From Anaerolineae bacterium UTCFX1 (GTDB lineage Bacteria > Chloroflexota > Anaerolineae > Anaerolineales > Villigracilaceae): a DNA stretch of 41,332 nt. A program made the position numbers and the translations under genes. Position 1 is the first letter of the stretch. Every line of letters starts with the position of its first letter. Where the stretch lies: the NCBI GenBank assembly GCA_002050275.1, contig MWTB01000025.1, forward strand, positions 1 to 41,332. Direction: 5' to 3'. A model generated the notes under the pieces. It did no database searches, had not been told where the DNA came from, and saw nothing but the letters and a program-made list of their open reading frames with translations. Positions 24,729-33,100 of the stretch are shown piece after piece.

Positions 24729-25625
24729 TCACGACAAAATCCTCTCCGCGCGTTTCTTTGCGTGGAACACAACCGACGACGCGGCGACGTTCACGCCCAG
24801 TGAAATGAGGAATAAAACGATGCCGATGAAGAACAACACATGATAGTGCGCGCTTCCGTTGGCGACTTCGCCCATTTCGGCGGCGATGGTGGCGGTCATC
24901 GTGCGGGCTGGCGCGAACCAACTTCCCAAGGCGGTCGCTAACACGGGCGCGTTGCCGGTCACCATCATCACAGTCATTGTTTCGCCGATGGCGCGTCCGA
25001 CTCCAAGCATCACGGCGGTCAGAACGCCGGATTTTGCGGCGGGCAAGGTCACATACCAGATCGTCTGCCAGCGGGTCGCGCCGAGCGCCCACGCACCCTC
25101 GCGGTATGAGCGCGGAACTGCGTCAAGCGCGTCCTCGGCGACCGACACGATGGTTGGCACAGCGATCCCGCCGAGGAGGAGCGAGCCGGTAAATGCGGTC
25201 AGCCCCGTCGGCAGGTCGAGAAAGGAGCGCAGAAACGGCGAGACGAGCAGAATCCCCAAAAACCCCAATACGACGGAGGGAAGCCCGCCGAGTAATTCGA
25301 CCAGCGGTTTGAGAATTTCGCGGATCCAGCGCGGCGCGATCTCTGAGATGTACACTGCCGTGCCGATTCCGAGCGGAAAGGCGATCAGCATCGCGCCGAT
25401 AGTGACGACAAGCGAGCCTGTGATGAGCGGCAAAATCCCGAAATAATCTTCGATGGGATACCAGCGCGCGCTGAAGAGCGCGGAAAGTTTCACGTCGGTT
25501 AAAGCGGGAGCGCCCTCGCGTAGGAGGAAGAAAAAGATCAGCGTGACGAACACGATCGCAGAATACCCTGAGGCTTGGATCGCGCGCGTGACGATGAATT
25601 CGCGCCAAGTTAAAGATTTTTCCAT
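24729..25625 (-). CDS. pstC: Phosphate ABC transporter permease PstC
   Basis: A 298-residue permease with six hydrophobic segments. The EAA-loop region is AEDALDAVPRSYREGAWALG (~residues 160-180), followed by TRWQTIWYVTLPAAKSG and GRAIGETMTVMMVTGN, typical of PstC. It partners PstA. Upstream, a 152-base gap with repeat sequence separates it from pstS. Confidence 0.93.
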   Translation of the reverse strand: MEKSLTWREFIVTRAIQASGYSAIVFVTLIFFFLLREGAPALTDVKLSALFSARWYPIEDYFGILPLITGSLVVTIGAMLIAFPLGIGTAVYISEIAPRWIREILKPLVELLGGLPSVVLGFLGILLVSPFLRSFLDLPTGLTAFTGSLLLGGIAVPTIVSVAEDALDAVPRSYREGAWALGATRWQTIWYVTLPAAKSGVLTAVMLGVGRAIGETMTVMMVTGNAPVLATALGSWFAPARTMTATIAAEMGEVANGSAHYHVLFFIGIVLFLISLGVNVAASSVVFHAKKRAERILS

Positions 25626-25777
25626 TTTTTTTCTTTACTGCGAAGAACACAAAGTTAAGTTGAACAATGGCATTAATGCTTTGCTTTCGACTATTGCGAA
25701 AGAATCTCTAAAAGAGGTTGTCGAGTTGCGCCGCATAAAAAGCCTCCGCGACCTTTGCGTCCTTCGCGTATAAAAAA
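25626..25777. repeat. pstS-pstC gap with a degraded palindromic repeat
   Basis: The gap holds TTACTGCGAAGAACACAAAG near 25634 and CGCGACCTTTGCGTCCTTCGC near 25748, the two arms of the same repeat family as 4813-4881, separated by ~100 bases of unrelated sequence. No gene is seen. Confidence 0.5.
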
Positions 25778-26650
25778 TTACTCAACAGGTACAAAGCCGA
25801 GTTCAGCCACAATTCTTTGCGCTTCCTCCGAAAGAATCCACGCGAGATAATCAGCAAGAGCGCCCGTCGGTTCGCCGTTGGAATAAAAGTAGAGGTCGCG
25901 CGCGATCGGGTAACTTCCGTCGTTCACCGTCGCAATAGATGGTAACACATACGAGGAACCGGGATCTTCCGCAATGGCGATCATCTTTAGGTCGTTCGGC
26001 ACATATCCTAAACCATCGTAGCCAATGGCGTTCGGATTTTGCCGCGTTTCAAGGATAATCCCTTCAGACGAGGGCAGCAACAACGTATCGGTTGAAAACA
26101 ACGTTGTGTCGCTTTCGCGCCCTAAACGTAAGACGGTCTCTAGGAAGTAAATGTGCGTGCCGGAGTTCGTCTCGCGCGAAAGACGAACGATCGGGCGGTC
26201 TTCGCCGCCGACTTTGCTCCAGTTGTTAATCTTGCCGCTGTAAATATCTGAAAGTTGCTGAAGCGTCAAATTCGAAACGGGATTTTCAGGATTCACAATC
26301 ACTGCGATCGCATCGCGCGCGATGACATATTCTATGGGATTCACGCCTTTTGCGCGCGCCTCTGCCAGCTCTTCCGGCTTGATCTCGCGCGACATGTTCG
26401 CAATATCCACTGTATTATTGATGAGCGCGGCAATGCCGGTGCCAGACCCCCCGCCTGTAACGGAGATGCGCACATCCGCATGTTTCTCTTGATAGCGCTC
26501 CGCCCATGCCAGTGCAAGGTTGACTAATGTGTCCGAACCTTTGTTTTCGATATACATTGTCGGCGAATTCGATGAGGGGCGCGAGGAGGGTAAATTGCAA
26601 GAGACGGCGACAAACGAGAGAAGGAAAAGTGCAATCAGGGCGCGTTTCAT
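25778..26650 (-). CDS. pstS: Phosphate-binding lipoprotein PstS
   Basis: A 290-residue periplasmic-side phosphate-binding protein anchored as a lipoprotein. The signal peptide (MKRALIALFLLSFVAVSC) ends in a lipobox with Cys18. The phosphate site includes GSDTLVNLALAW, TGGGSGTGIAAL and SRETNSGTHIYF, and the C-terminal ILSEEAQRIVAELGFVPV is typical of short PstS. A TATAAT lies 8 bases before the ATG and no Shine-Dalgarno is visible, so the mRNA may be leaderless. It heads pstSCAB1 and is divergent from pstB2. Confidence 0.94.
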   Translation of the reverse strand: MKRALIALFLLSFVAVSCNLPSSRPSSNSPTMYIENKGSDTLVNLALAWAERYQEKHADVRISVTGGGSGTGIAALINNTVDIANMSREIKPEELAEARAKGVNPIEYVIARDAIAVIVNPENPVSNLTLQQLSDIYSGKINNWSKVGGEDRPIVRLSRETNSGTHIYFLETVLRLGRESDTTLFSTDTLLLPSSEGIILETRQNPNAIGYDGLGYVPNDLKMIAIAEDPGSSYVLPSIATVNDGSYPIARDLYFYSNGEPTGALADYLAWILSEEAQRIVAELGFVPVE

Positions 26651-26658
26651 TAGCGGGA

Positions 26659-26747
26659 ATTATAGTCGAAAGCGGTTCCCTGATGAAAAAATCTGCCTCG
26701 AGCAATTTCATCCGTTCGTACGGATTATTCTTTTTCTTTGATAAAAT
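26659..26747. promoter_or_regulatory. Divergent pstS/pstB2 promoter region with a dyad
   Basis: The minus-strand -10 TATAAT (26664-26659) serves pstS and the plus-strand -10 TAAAAT (26742-26747) serves pstB2. Both would start transcription within ~2 bases of the ATG. Between them ATCCGT-TCGT-ACGGAT (26710-26725) is a dyad that could bind a shared regulator. I see no clear tandem Pho-box. Confidence 0.5.
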
Positions 26748-26753
26748 CGTTTT

Positions 26754-27512
26754 ATGATCGCTGTCCCATCCGCCTTCTCGGTTCAAGGACTCAACTTCTA
26801 TTACGGGCAGAACCAAATCCTTTCGAACGTTAATTTAGAAATTCAACCTCGGCAGGTGACGGCGCTGATCGGCCCATCGGGATGTGGAAAGTCTACGTTC
26901 TTGCGTTGTTTGAACCGAATGAACGACACGATCGCCAGCGCCCGCGTCGAAGGGACGATTCTGCTCAACGGCAAAGACATCTACGCGGAAACGATGGACG
27001 TGGTTAACTTACGTCAGCGCGTGGGCATGGTGTTTCAGAAGCCGAATCCGTTCCCCCAATCCATTTACGATAACGTAGCCTTCGGTCCGCGCGTGATGGG
27101 CATGAACGTCAACCTCGATCGGGTTGTTCGCGAAAGCCTCGAACGCGCCGCCCTCTGGGACGACGTGAAAGGCGATCTCAAAGCCGACGCGCTCAGTTTG
27201 GCGTTGGGGCAACAACAACGCCTGTGTATCGCCCGCGTCGTTGCGGTGCAGCCCGAGGTGATATTGATGGACGAGTCCACCTCTGCACTCGACCCAATCG
27301 CCACGCTGCGGATCGAAGAATTAATCGCTGAGTTGAAGCGGGATTACACCATCGTTATCGTCACGCATAACATGCAGCAAGCTGCGCGCATCTCCGACCA
27401 GACCGGTTTCTTCTGGCTGGGCGAACTCGTTGAGTTTAGAGATACGAACTCGATGTTTACCAATCCGCGAAATGAAATCACAGAGGCGTATCTTACGGGA
27501 AGAATGGGGTAA
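26754..27512 (+). CDS. pstB: PstB-type ATPase (copy 2, altered signature motif)
   Basis: A 252-residue PstB paralogue, divergent from pstS. Walker A is GPSGCGKST (40-48), the Q-loop is canonical (VFQKPNPFP, Gln95), catalytic Glu174 in VILMDES and His205 in VTHN are kept. The ABC signature reads LALGQQQR (149-156) instead of LSGGQQQR, so the Ser and first Gly that contact the ATP phosphate are lost, and the Pro after DE is Ser. The rest ([24 protein letters not shown]) is close to classic PstB. It converges with phoU. Confidence 0.92.
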   Translation: MIAVPSAFSVQGLNFYYGQNQILSNVNLEIQPRQVTALIGPSGCGKSTFLRCLNRMNDTIASARVEGTILLNGKDIYAETMDVVNLRQRVGMVFQKPNPFPQSIYDNVAFGPRVMGMNVNLDRVVRESLERAALWDDVKGDLKADALSLALGQQQRLCIARVVAVQPEVILMDESTSALDPIATLRIEELIAELKRDYTIVIVTHNMQQAARISDQTGFFWLGELVEFRDTNSMFTNPRNEITEAYLTGRMG

Positions 27513-27533
27513 GCGAAACTGCGCCGGCGCAGG

Positions 27534-28223
27534 CTACGAAGTTTGTTCCTGCCAAAACTCATCGTCCGACGATTTGATCTCTTTCATTTCGCCGGTCACA
27601 ATAAACACCGTCCGTTCGCAAATATTCGTCACGCGGTCGGCGACGCGCTCAAGGTTATGCGCCACCCACAAAAGCCAGTTGGCGCGTTCGATCGCCTTGG
27701 GGTCTTGAATGACGAACATCATCAGCTCGCGGTACACTTGATTATAGAGCGCGTCCACTTCGTCGTCTTGAATCGGGATGGCGCGCGCCGCCTCGACGTC
27801 TTCATTGACAAAGGCAGCCAGCGCGCGATGAAGCATATCTACACCGATCTGCGCCATGCGCGGAATATCAATCAGCGGCTTGAGCAAAGGCGTGTCGCCC
27901 ATACGGATGTTGATGTTCGCAATCCCTTTGGCGTAATCGCCCATACGCTCCAACTCTGAGATAATTTCCATTGTCGAAGCCAACAGGCGCAAATCGCGCG
28001 CCATCGGTTGCTGCGTGGCGATCAGAATCATCAACGTATTTTCGATATCGAATCGTTTCTGGTTAATCTGCTGATCTTCCTGAAAGACCTTCTCGGACGT
28101 TTTCACGTCGCGTTTCTTTAACGCCTCGACCGAATCGAGGATCGCCTGCTCCACCATGGCGCCCAGCGCAAGCACTTCATCTTTCAGCTGTTGGATTTCG
28201 TTTTCGAACGTTTTTCGAATCAT
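27534..28223 (-). CDS. phoU: PhoU phosphate transport regulator
   Basis: A 229-residue all-helical protein made of two PhoU repeats. The metal-binding segments are ELERMGDYAKGIANI (~88-102) and HNLERVADRVTNICE (~187-201), each with the E/H-x2-R-x-(G/A)-D pattern. PhoU links the Pst transporter to phosphate sensing and limits uptake. It has its own promoter-like TATAAT ~20 bases upstream (28244-28249) and is convergent with pstB2. Confidence 0.95.
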   Translation of the reverse strand: MIRKTFENEIQQLKDEVLALGAMVEQAILDSVEALKKRDVKTSEKVFQEDQQINQKRFDIENTLMILIATQQPMARDLRLLASTMEIISELERMGDYAKGIANINIRMGDTPLLKPLIDIPRMAQIGVDMLHRALAAFVNEDVEAARAIPIQDDEVDALYNQVYRELMMFVIQDPKAIERANWLLWVAHNLERVADRVTNICERTVFIVTGEMKEIKSSDDEFWQEQTS

Positions 28224-28284
28224 GTGATCCTCGTCGGGTTGGGCTATTATACCGTCAGTTCCAGCGTGAATCGGGCTGATGAGT

Positions 28285-29055
28285 TTAAAATCGCAGGTGC
28301 TTCACCTCTTCCCCTTTATTGATCAGTTCCTTAAGCGAATCAATACCGATGCGCAGATGCATATCCGTATACTCCTGCGTCACTTTCTTGTCGCTTTTTG
28401 CGGTTTTAACGCCGCTCGAGATCATCGGCTGATCGGATACCAATAATAAGGCACCGGTTGGAATTTTGTTATAGAAGCCGGCAATGAAGAGCGTGGCGGT
28501 TTCCATATCAATCGCCATTGCGCGAATACGGCGCAGATATTTCTTGAACTCATCGTCATGCTCCCAGACGCGTCGGTTGGTCGTGTATACGGCGCCGGTC
28601 CAGTAATCTCGCATACGGTTGCGGATCGTCGCCGAAACGGCTTTTTGAAGATTGAAGGCGGGCAAGGCTGGCACTTCGGATGGGAAGTAATCGTCTGAGG
28701 CGCCCTCGCCGCGAATTGCCGCGATCGGCAGAATCAAATCTCCAACCTTGCTCTTTTTCTTCAAACCGCCGCATTTGCCGAGGAAGAGACAGGCTTGCGG
28801 TTTGATCGCGCTCAACAAATCCATGATGGTCGCGGCGTTGGCGCTCCCCATCCCAAAGTTGATGAGCGTGATGCCTTCTGCCGTAACAGCGGGCATAGGC
28901 TTACCCTCGCCTCGAACGGGAACGTTGAACCATTTTGAGAACGTATGTAAATAAGACTCGAAATTGACGAGCAAAATATGCTTGCCAAACCCCTTGAGCG
29001 GCGTATCGGTATAGCGCGGCAGCCAGTTGCGCACAATCTCTTCTTTTGTTTTCAT
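28285..29055 (-). CDS. amn: AMP nucleosidase
   Basis: A 256-residue enzyme of the nucleoside phosphorylase/nucleosidase superfamily, of the short type that hydrolyses AMP to adenine and ribose 5-phosphate. Recognised by NFGMGSANAATIMDLL, FLGKCGGLKKKSKVGDLILP, AAIRGEGASDDYFP, MAIDMETATLFIAGF (purine/ribose-binding Met-Glu) and LLVSDQPM. The start at 29055 (MKTKEEIV) has GGGAG upstream; a longer frame to 29091 is less likely. Confidence 0.88.
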   Translation of the reverse strand: MKTKEEIVRNWLPRYTDTPLKGFGKHILLVNFESYLHTFSKWFNVPVRGEGKPMPAVTAEGITLINFGMGSANAATIMDLLSAIKPQACLFLGKCGGLKKKSKVGDLILPIAAIRGEGASDDYFPSEVPALPAFNLQKAVSATIRNRMRDYWTGAVYTTNRRVWEHDDEFKKYLRRIRAMAIDMETATLFIAGFYNKIPTGALLLVSDQPMISSGVKTAKSDKKVTQEYTDMHLRIGIDSLKELINKGEEVKHLRF

Positions 29056-29190
29056 CGGAACTCCCAAGAATAAAATACAGCCTAGAGCCAATCTTACCTG
29101 AAATTAAGCGCTGCGGTTTAGGAAAGTTTTCAAATACAATCAGCTTTGTCGTCGCTATATGCTCTGATCAACGTTAAAGGAGAACTCATT

Positions 29191-29406
29191 ATGGAAGCGG
29201 CGCCTTGCCCAAAATGTAAAACGCCCGTGGATAAAGATCGTATGAGTTGGACCGGGAACAATTCAGCGGGGTATGCATCTAATAAGCAAACGGGGATGCT
29301 CAGAGTTGTGACGAAAATATCGCAAGCGCGCGCCTGCCCGAACTGCGGATTTGTGGAAATGTACCTTGATCCAAACGAGTTAAAGCTAAGGTTATCGGGA
29401 AAGTAG
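29191..29406 (+). CDS. Small zinc-ribbon protein
   Basis: A 71-residue protein with two CxxC pairs (CPKC at residues ~6-9 and CPNC near 49-52), enough to bind one zinc ion. The middle is polar. AAAGGAG 8 bases upstream of ATG 29191 selects this start. No function is assignable; such proteins are commonly nucleic-acid binding or accessory factors. Confidence 0.7.
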   Translation: MEAAPCPKCKTPVDKDRMSWTGNNSAGYASNKQTGMLRVVTKISQARACPNCGFVEMYLDPNELKLRLSGK

Positions 29407-29838
29407 AAATGAAATTAAGAAACGACTCATGCAAATCGCCGTCGAATCGTCTGAATGATGTAGGGTAGTCGTCAAGCGCCGTTTGCAGGCTGGCGCTACA
29501 GTTGCGTTCTCTTCTCCTCCTTAGAAGTTGAAAGAGCCGGGCTTGGAGCGCCCGGCTCGCCTAAATCGCTCATGTGGGAAGATATGCAAGAAGTCCGCCG
29601 CCAATACGACGCGTTGATAAAACGCGCTTAGCCTTTGGGCGACTTCGCAAAGTCTCGCAACCCTTTTATGCTGACTGCCAGCATCTAGTTGAAGGTTACA
29701 CGCTGGATGCCCAGAAGTCTCTCTCGTTTAGAAGTTCGATTGTGTTGTAGTTCATGCGCCTATTATGGCGCTCTTCTGCAACAAGAGGTTTATTATATGA
29801 ATCAGTTTAGCGCTGATTTTTAGCCAAAAGCAAGCGGC
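29407..29838. other. 432-base gap with hairpins and no clear gene
   Basis: It contains a GC-rich hairpin GAGCCGGGC-TTGGAGC-GCCCGGCTC (29534-29558) and a smaller one ATGCTG-ACTGC-CAGCAT (29669-29685). A 19-codon frame at 29572-29631 (MWEDMQEVRRQYDALIKRA) has no ribosome site and looks like a remnant. The gap marks the switch from GC-rich host genes to the AT-rich lipoprotein pair. Confidence 0.5.
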
Positions 29839-31164
29839 TTATTTATCTGTTCTCAAAACAATTGCAGATGATCTAATAATTACAATTCCATCAGTGGAAT
29901 AACCATCTACTAATTCACTGTATGAACGGGTTGGTTCAATGACGTTTTCTAATTGGTTTATGTCTTGTCTTGATGATTCCCAACTTCCAACCTGATCTTT
30001 ATAGAGAAATATATAATAAACCATATTTTCCTTAATGCTTTTTCTTTCACTGGTGCCATTTAGCCTTCCAAGCGCTTTTTCTTCTCCAGTATTTTCGTCA
30101 ACAAGAACTAGTCCTCCTTCTGCTCCAACAAAAGCTCTAATTCCAACGCCATTTCTGACTACTAGCACTTCTATACAGTTGTATCCAAAATATTTTCCTT
30201 GTGCAAACACCATTTCTGCAGGCTCTTTATTAATTGTAATCACTTGGGTTATGTTATAACCACCATCTAATAAAAATCCCAATAACTCATTCCCCAGTGC
30301 TTCTTGGCTAATATTTTCACCAGCATTATTTTTATTTCCAACCCAATCCCAATCTACGTCACCACTATTTTCAACAACAATTTCTTCTCCAGTATCTGGA
30401 TGGATGTAAGTGGTCAAGCCTTGTTCATTTCGACCAATTTCTACATAAATATCGAAACCATGTTGATCAATGATTTCTTTGTTATCCTCATACGTTCCTT
30501 TGAGAGTTTCAAATTTTCTGGTTTCAGTGTTGTAGAACATGACTGTTGGATTGCCACTTGCATCAACGGCTTCAACGTAAACAGGCTTAGATCCTCTTTG
30601 AGCATTCATTTCTTTTACTAGGGCAGAATATTGCTCTGGATTAACATCACTTGGGAACTCTGTTTTGCCTGACAAAACATCACTTGCCATACTAGCAATC
30701 ACCTCTGGATTACTAGTTAACAAGTTTTCTTCCTCCAGATCAGTTTCGCTGTCGGTGGGCGGAGTGACATAAAGCGGTCCATTAGCGTCCCATTTATCAA
30801 AAATTATTTGACTGCCGTCATCACTCTTAGCATAACAAATGCCATATTGGTTAATGCCAAAGGTGAAATCCGCCAAGTTTTCGTCGAGCGCGCCAAGTTT
30901 GAATGCGAAGTCCGCACAAATTTCAGAGATGGATTGTCCGCTGATTTCTTCAAACGCTTGCACATAAGAAGATTGATAATTTGGGTCTGCTTGAATTTGA
31001 GCAATTACATCTGCCCGAAGTTCTTTTTCGAGATTTGGCGTGGCGGTTGGAACGGCGGTTTCAGTTTGAGGAATGGAAGTAGCAATCACTTCAGGAGTGA
31101 CCGTTACTTGTGGGGCACAAGAGACAATCAACAATACTAAAACAACAAGTAAAACTTTTTTCAT
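29839..31164 (-). CDS. AT-rich predicted lipoprotein, paralogue 1
   Basis: A 441-residue exported protein I do not recognise. The signal peptide MKKVLLVVLVLLIVSC ends in a lipobox (Cys16), followed by a Thr/Pro-rich spacer (TVTPEV...TATPN). Residues ~45-140 have no counterpart in the neighbour; then comes ETDLEEENLLTSNPEVIASM...KTEFPSDVNPEQYSALVKEM, shared with paralogue 2, and a beta-rich C-terminus. Codons are much more AT-rich than the flanking chromosome. A GGAGG ribosome site lies 4 bases before the ATG and a TATAAT upstream. Confidence 0.75.
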   Translation of the reverse strand: MKKVLLVVLVLLIVSCAPQVTVTPEVIATSIPQTETAVPTATPNLEKELRADVIAQIQADPNYQSSYVQAFEEISGQSISEICADFAFKLGALDENLADFTFGINQYGICYAKSDDGSQIIFDKWDANGPLYVTPPTDSETDLEEENLLTSNPEVIASMASDVLSGKTEFPSDVNPEQYSALVKEMNAQRGSKPVYVEAVDASGNPTVMFYNTETRKFETLKGTYEDNKEIIDQHGFDIYVEIGRNEQGLTTYIHPDTGEEIVVENSGDVDWDWVGNKNNAGENISQEALGNELLGFLLDGGYNITQVITINKEPAEMVFAQGKYFGYNCIEVLVVRNGVGIRAFVGAEGGLVLVDENTGEEKALGRLNGTSERKSIKENMVYYIFLYKDQVGSWESSRQDINQLENVIEPTRSYSELVDGYSTDGIVIIRSSAIVLRTDK

Positions 31165-31278
31165 GTTTCCTCCAATGCAAATTAAGGTTTTGCATTATAT
31201 ATTAGACCTCTTGCTCAAGCTGCCGTGGATTTTATGCCCAGTCATGGGTACGGCGGCGGGGACGTCGCCGTACTATTT

Positions 31279-32412
31279 TTACCTTTTCATTAGGTAACCT
31301 ATAGCTAGTAATAAAATGTCCTTATCGTTGCTATTTTCCCCACTTACCACATCAAAAGCTTCTTGGCCATGGATAAGACCAGTATATTTCTCTAATTTGC
31401 CATTGTAGCCTCTGTTATAAACTGAATTTTGATCTTTTGGAATTGCCATATAGTAAGTGGCATATTGTTCCAAATTCTTCCAAAAATCAGAATAATCATC
31501 TATTACAGCTCCAGCTGTAACAGACTCTGTGTTTTTTCCAGATTCATATAGTCTAATTACTGGACTACCAACAACTACTAATTCTCTGCCAAAAATTATA
31601 TTTCCTGAGCCATCATCTTCTAAAATCATCAATCTAATTCCTGAAGCTTTTCCATAGCCTTCCACAAACACTTCGCCAATTGTCTCTCCGATTGGCACAG
31701 CCATTCTCAAAACAACTGGATTTGGTCTATCTGACCCCATGAGAATTTGAGCTGGAGAAACTGTTTGCCCATTGGCAATATTTGTCGGCCACTTAATTCT
31801 AGGATCTTTTGGATCAGTGTATATTTCCTCCCAATTTTCAATTCCAGCACTATTTTGAATGGTAATAACTTCTTCTCCATTTCTCATTTTAACGTTGCCT
31901 TGTTCATCTCTGCCCGCATAGCTCCAGTACATCTCTATGACTTCAGATTTATCTGGGCTTCCATCATAGTTGAGAAGTTTGCCAGTTTCTGGATCAATGA
32001 CAGCTTCACCGTTATAAACGGCTGGATTCTTATCTCTAGCAGAATTGAGTTGATTGGTTAAAGCTTCGCTTAGTTGGATTAGATTGGCTTCATTTAAATC
32101 TGCCAAATCCACAACCTCTCCAGTTTCCAAAGCCCGTAACAATTCTTCCATAAAGGCAGTGTACTGCTCTTGATTGAGATCGGTAGGAAATTCAGTCTTG
32201 CCTTTGGCAAAATCCGCCACCATCTTCGCAATCATTTCTTCATCGCTCATCAGCAAGTTTTCTTCCTCAATGTCCGTTTCGTCGCTTGCGGTAGCAGTGG
32301 GTTGCGTTTCTACAATTGGCGTTAAGGTAACAGTCACTTCAGGAGTAACCGTTACTTGTGGGGTACAAGCGACAATCAACAAAACTAAAACAACAAGTAA
32401 AACTTTTTTCAT
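31279..32412 (-). CDS. AT-rich predicted lipoprotein, paralogue 2
   Basis: A 377-residue exported protein whose signal peptide and lipobox (MKKVLLVVLVLLIVAC), Thr/Pro spacer and DETDIEEENLLMSDEEMIAKM...KTEFPTDLNQEQYTAFMEEL block closely match paralogue 1, while the rest has diverged strongly. The promoter and ribosome site are almost identical for the first ~45 bases upstream. It lies directly upstream of paralogue 1 on the same strand. Function unknown; probably exposed on the outer side of the membrane. Confidence 0.75.
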   Translation of the reverse strand: MKKVLLVVLVLLIVACTPQVTVTPEVTVTLTPIVETQPTATASDETDIEEENLLMSDEEMIAKMVADFAKGKTEFPTDLNQEQYTAFMEELLRALETGEVVDLADLNEANLIQLSEALTNQLNSARDKNPAVYNGEAVIDPETGKLLNYDGSPDKSEVIEMYWSYAGRDEQGNVKMRNGEEVITIQNSAGIENWEEIYTDPKDPRIKWPTNIANGQTVSPAQILMGSDRPNPVVLRMAVPIGETIGEVFVEGYGKASGIRLMILEDDGSGNIIFGRELVVVGSPVIRLYESGKNTESVTAGAVIDDYSDFWKNLEQYATYYMAIPKDQNSVYNRGYNGKLEKYTGLIHGQEAFDVVSGENSNDKDILLLAIGYLMKR

Positions 32413-32454
32413 GTTTCCTCCAATGCAAATTATGGTTTTGTATTATACATGTTT

Positions 32455-32590
32455 CTAAACCTTATTTTTCACTGCCGCAAAACCAATTGCATTGGTACCC
32501 AGATGAGTTCCAATTAGGGCAGTCACATTAAAAACATTTTTTGCACGCGCTTCTGCAGCAGACACTGATCGGATCTTGATGTATGGCGTT
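32455..32590 (-). pseudogene. C-terminal remnant of a DegV family gene
   Basis: The minus strand keeps an open stretch IKIRSVSAAEARAKNV then FNVTALIGTHLGTNAIGFAA ending VKNKV and a stop at 32455. The TALIGTHLGxxAIGFA part matches the HxGPGxxGxA end of DegV fatty-acid-binding proteins. No start or N-terminal domain remains. Confidence 0.55.
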
Positions 32591-32612
32591 TAACATTTAG
32601 CGCATCACACTA

Positions 32613-32618
32613 TATAAT
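32613..32618 (+). promoter_or_regulatory. -10 box of the higBA remnant
   Basis: A perfect TATAAT lies just before the higB remnant and presumably still drives higA. Confidence 0.5.
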
Positions 32619-32624
32619 GACTGT

Positions 32625-32735
32625 GCGATCAAAACCTTCAAAGATGCCGAGACAGAGAAAATTTATCAACGTGAACGCTCGCGGAAGTTGCCATCCAATA
32701 TTCAGTAAGCAGCGTTGCGCAAATTACGCATGATC
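32625..32735 (+). pseudogene. Broken higB toxin gene joined to higA
   Basis: One frame reads IKTFKDAETEKIYQRERSRK then LPSNIQ, a TAA stop (32706-32708), then AALRKLRMIN running directly into the HigA sequence KLLPIHPGEV. The first part is the N-terminus of a HigB/RelE-type mRNA interferase; the ALRKLRMIN piece is the middle of the same toxin helix. The remaining ~60 toxin codons, with the catalytic part, are missing. Confidence 0.65.
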
Positions 32736-33032
32736 AATAAACTCTTACCCATTCACCCAGGCGAAGTTTTACAAGAAGAATTCATCAAGCCGATGAATTT
32801 GAGCCAGAACCGCCTCGCTATTGACATTGGCGTGGACGCGCGCCGCATCAACGAGATCGTGCTTGGCAAGCGCGCTATCACAGCCGATACCGCTTTACGT
32901 CTCTCACGCTTCTTTGGCAATTCCGCTCAATTCTGGATGGGACTGCAAACCCAATACGATCTGGATGTTGCTGAAGATCAACTCGGCAAACGGCTGGATC
33001 GTGAAGCCCGCCCGCTGGCAGTGGCGGGATGA
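32730..33032 (+). CDS. higA: HigA-type antitoxin (XRE family, HigA/VapI)
   Basis: A 100-residue helix-turn-helix protein starting at ATG 32730 (a TTG at 32715 is also in frame). It has the family start LLPIHPGEVLQEEFIKPMNL, the helix-turn-helix QNRLAIDIGVDARRINEIVLGKR and the TADTALRLSRFFGNSAQFWMGLQ signature. HigA antitoxins repress their own operon and neutralise HigB. Here the toxin gene upstream is destroyed, so this is an orphan antitoxin. A strong terminator follows. Confidence 0.9.
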   Translation: MINKLLPIHPGEVLQEEFIKPMNLSQNRLAIDIGVDARRINEIVLGKRAITADTALRLSRFFGNSAQFWMGLQTQYDLDVAEDQLGKRLDREARPLAVAG

Positions 33033-33040
33033 ATGTAACA

Positions 33041-33076
33041 GAACTCCGAGATTTTGGAAATCTCGGAGTTCTTTAT
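33041..33076 (+). terminator. Terminator of higA
   Basis: A perfect 14-bp stem (GAACTCCGAGATTT with its complement) around a 3-base loop, followed by CTTTAT. It begins 8 bases after the higA stop. The arm AACTCCGAG recurs in the brnTA terminator at 34407. Confidence 0.88.
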
Positions 33077-33100
33077 AGACAATGACCACTCTTTTCATGT

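Noticed and set aside
29572..29631. A 19-codon frame in the 29.4-29.8 kb gap as a small protein gene
   Set aside because: No ribosome site, no neighbour coupling and no hydrophobic or conserved pattern; more likely a remnant.
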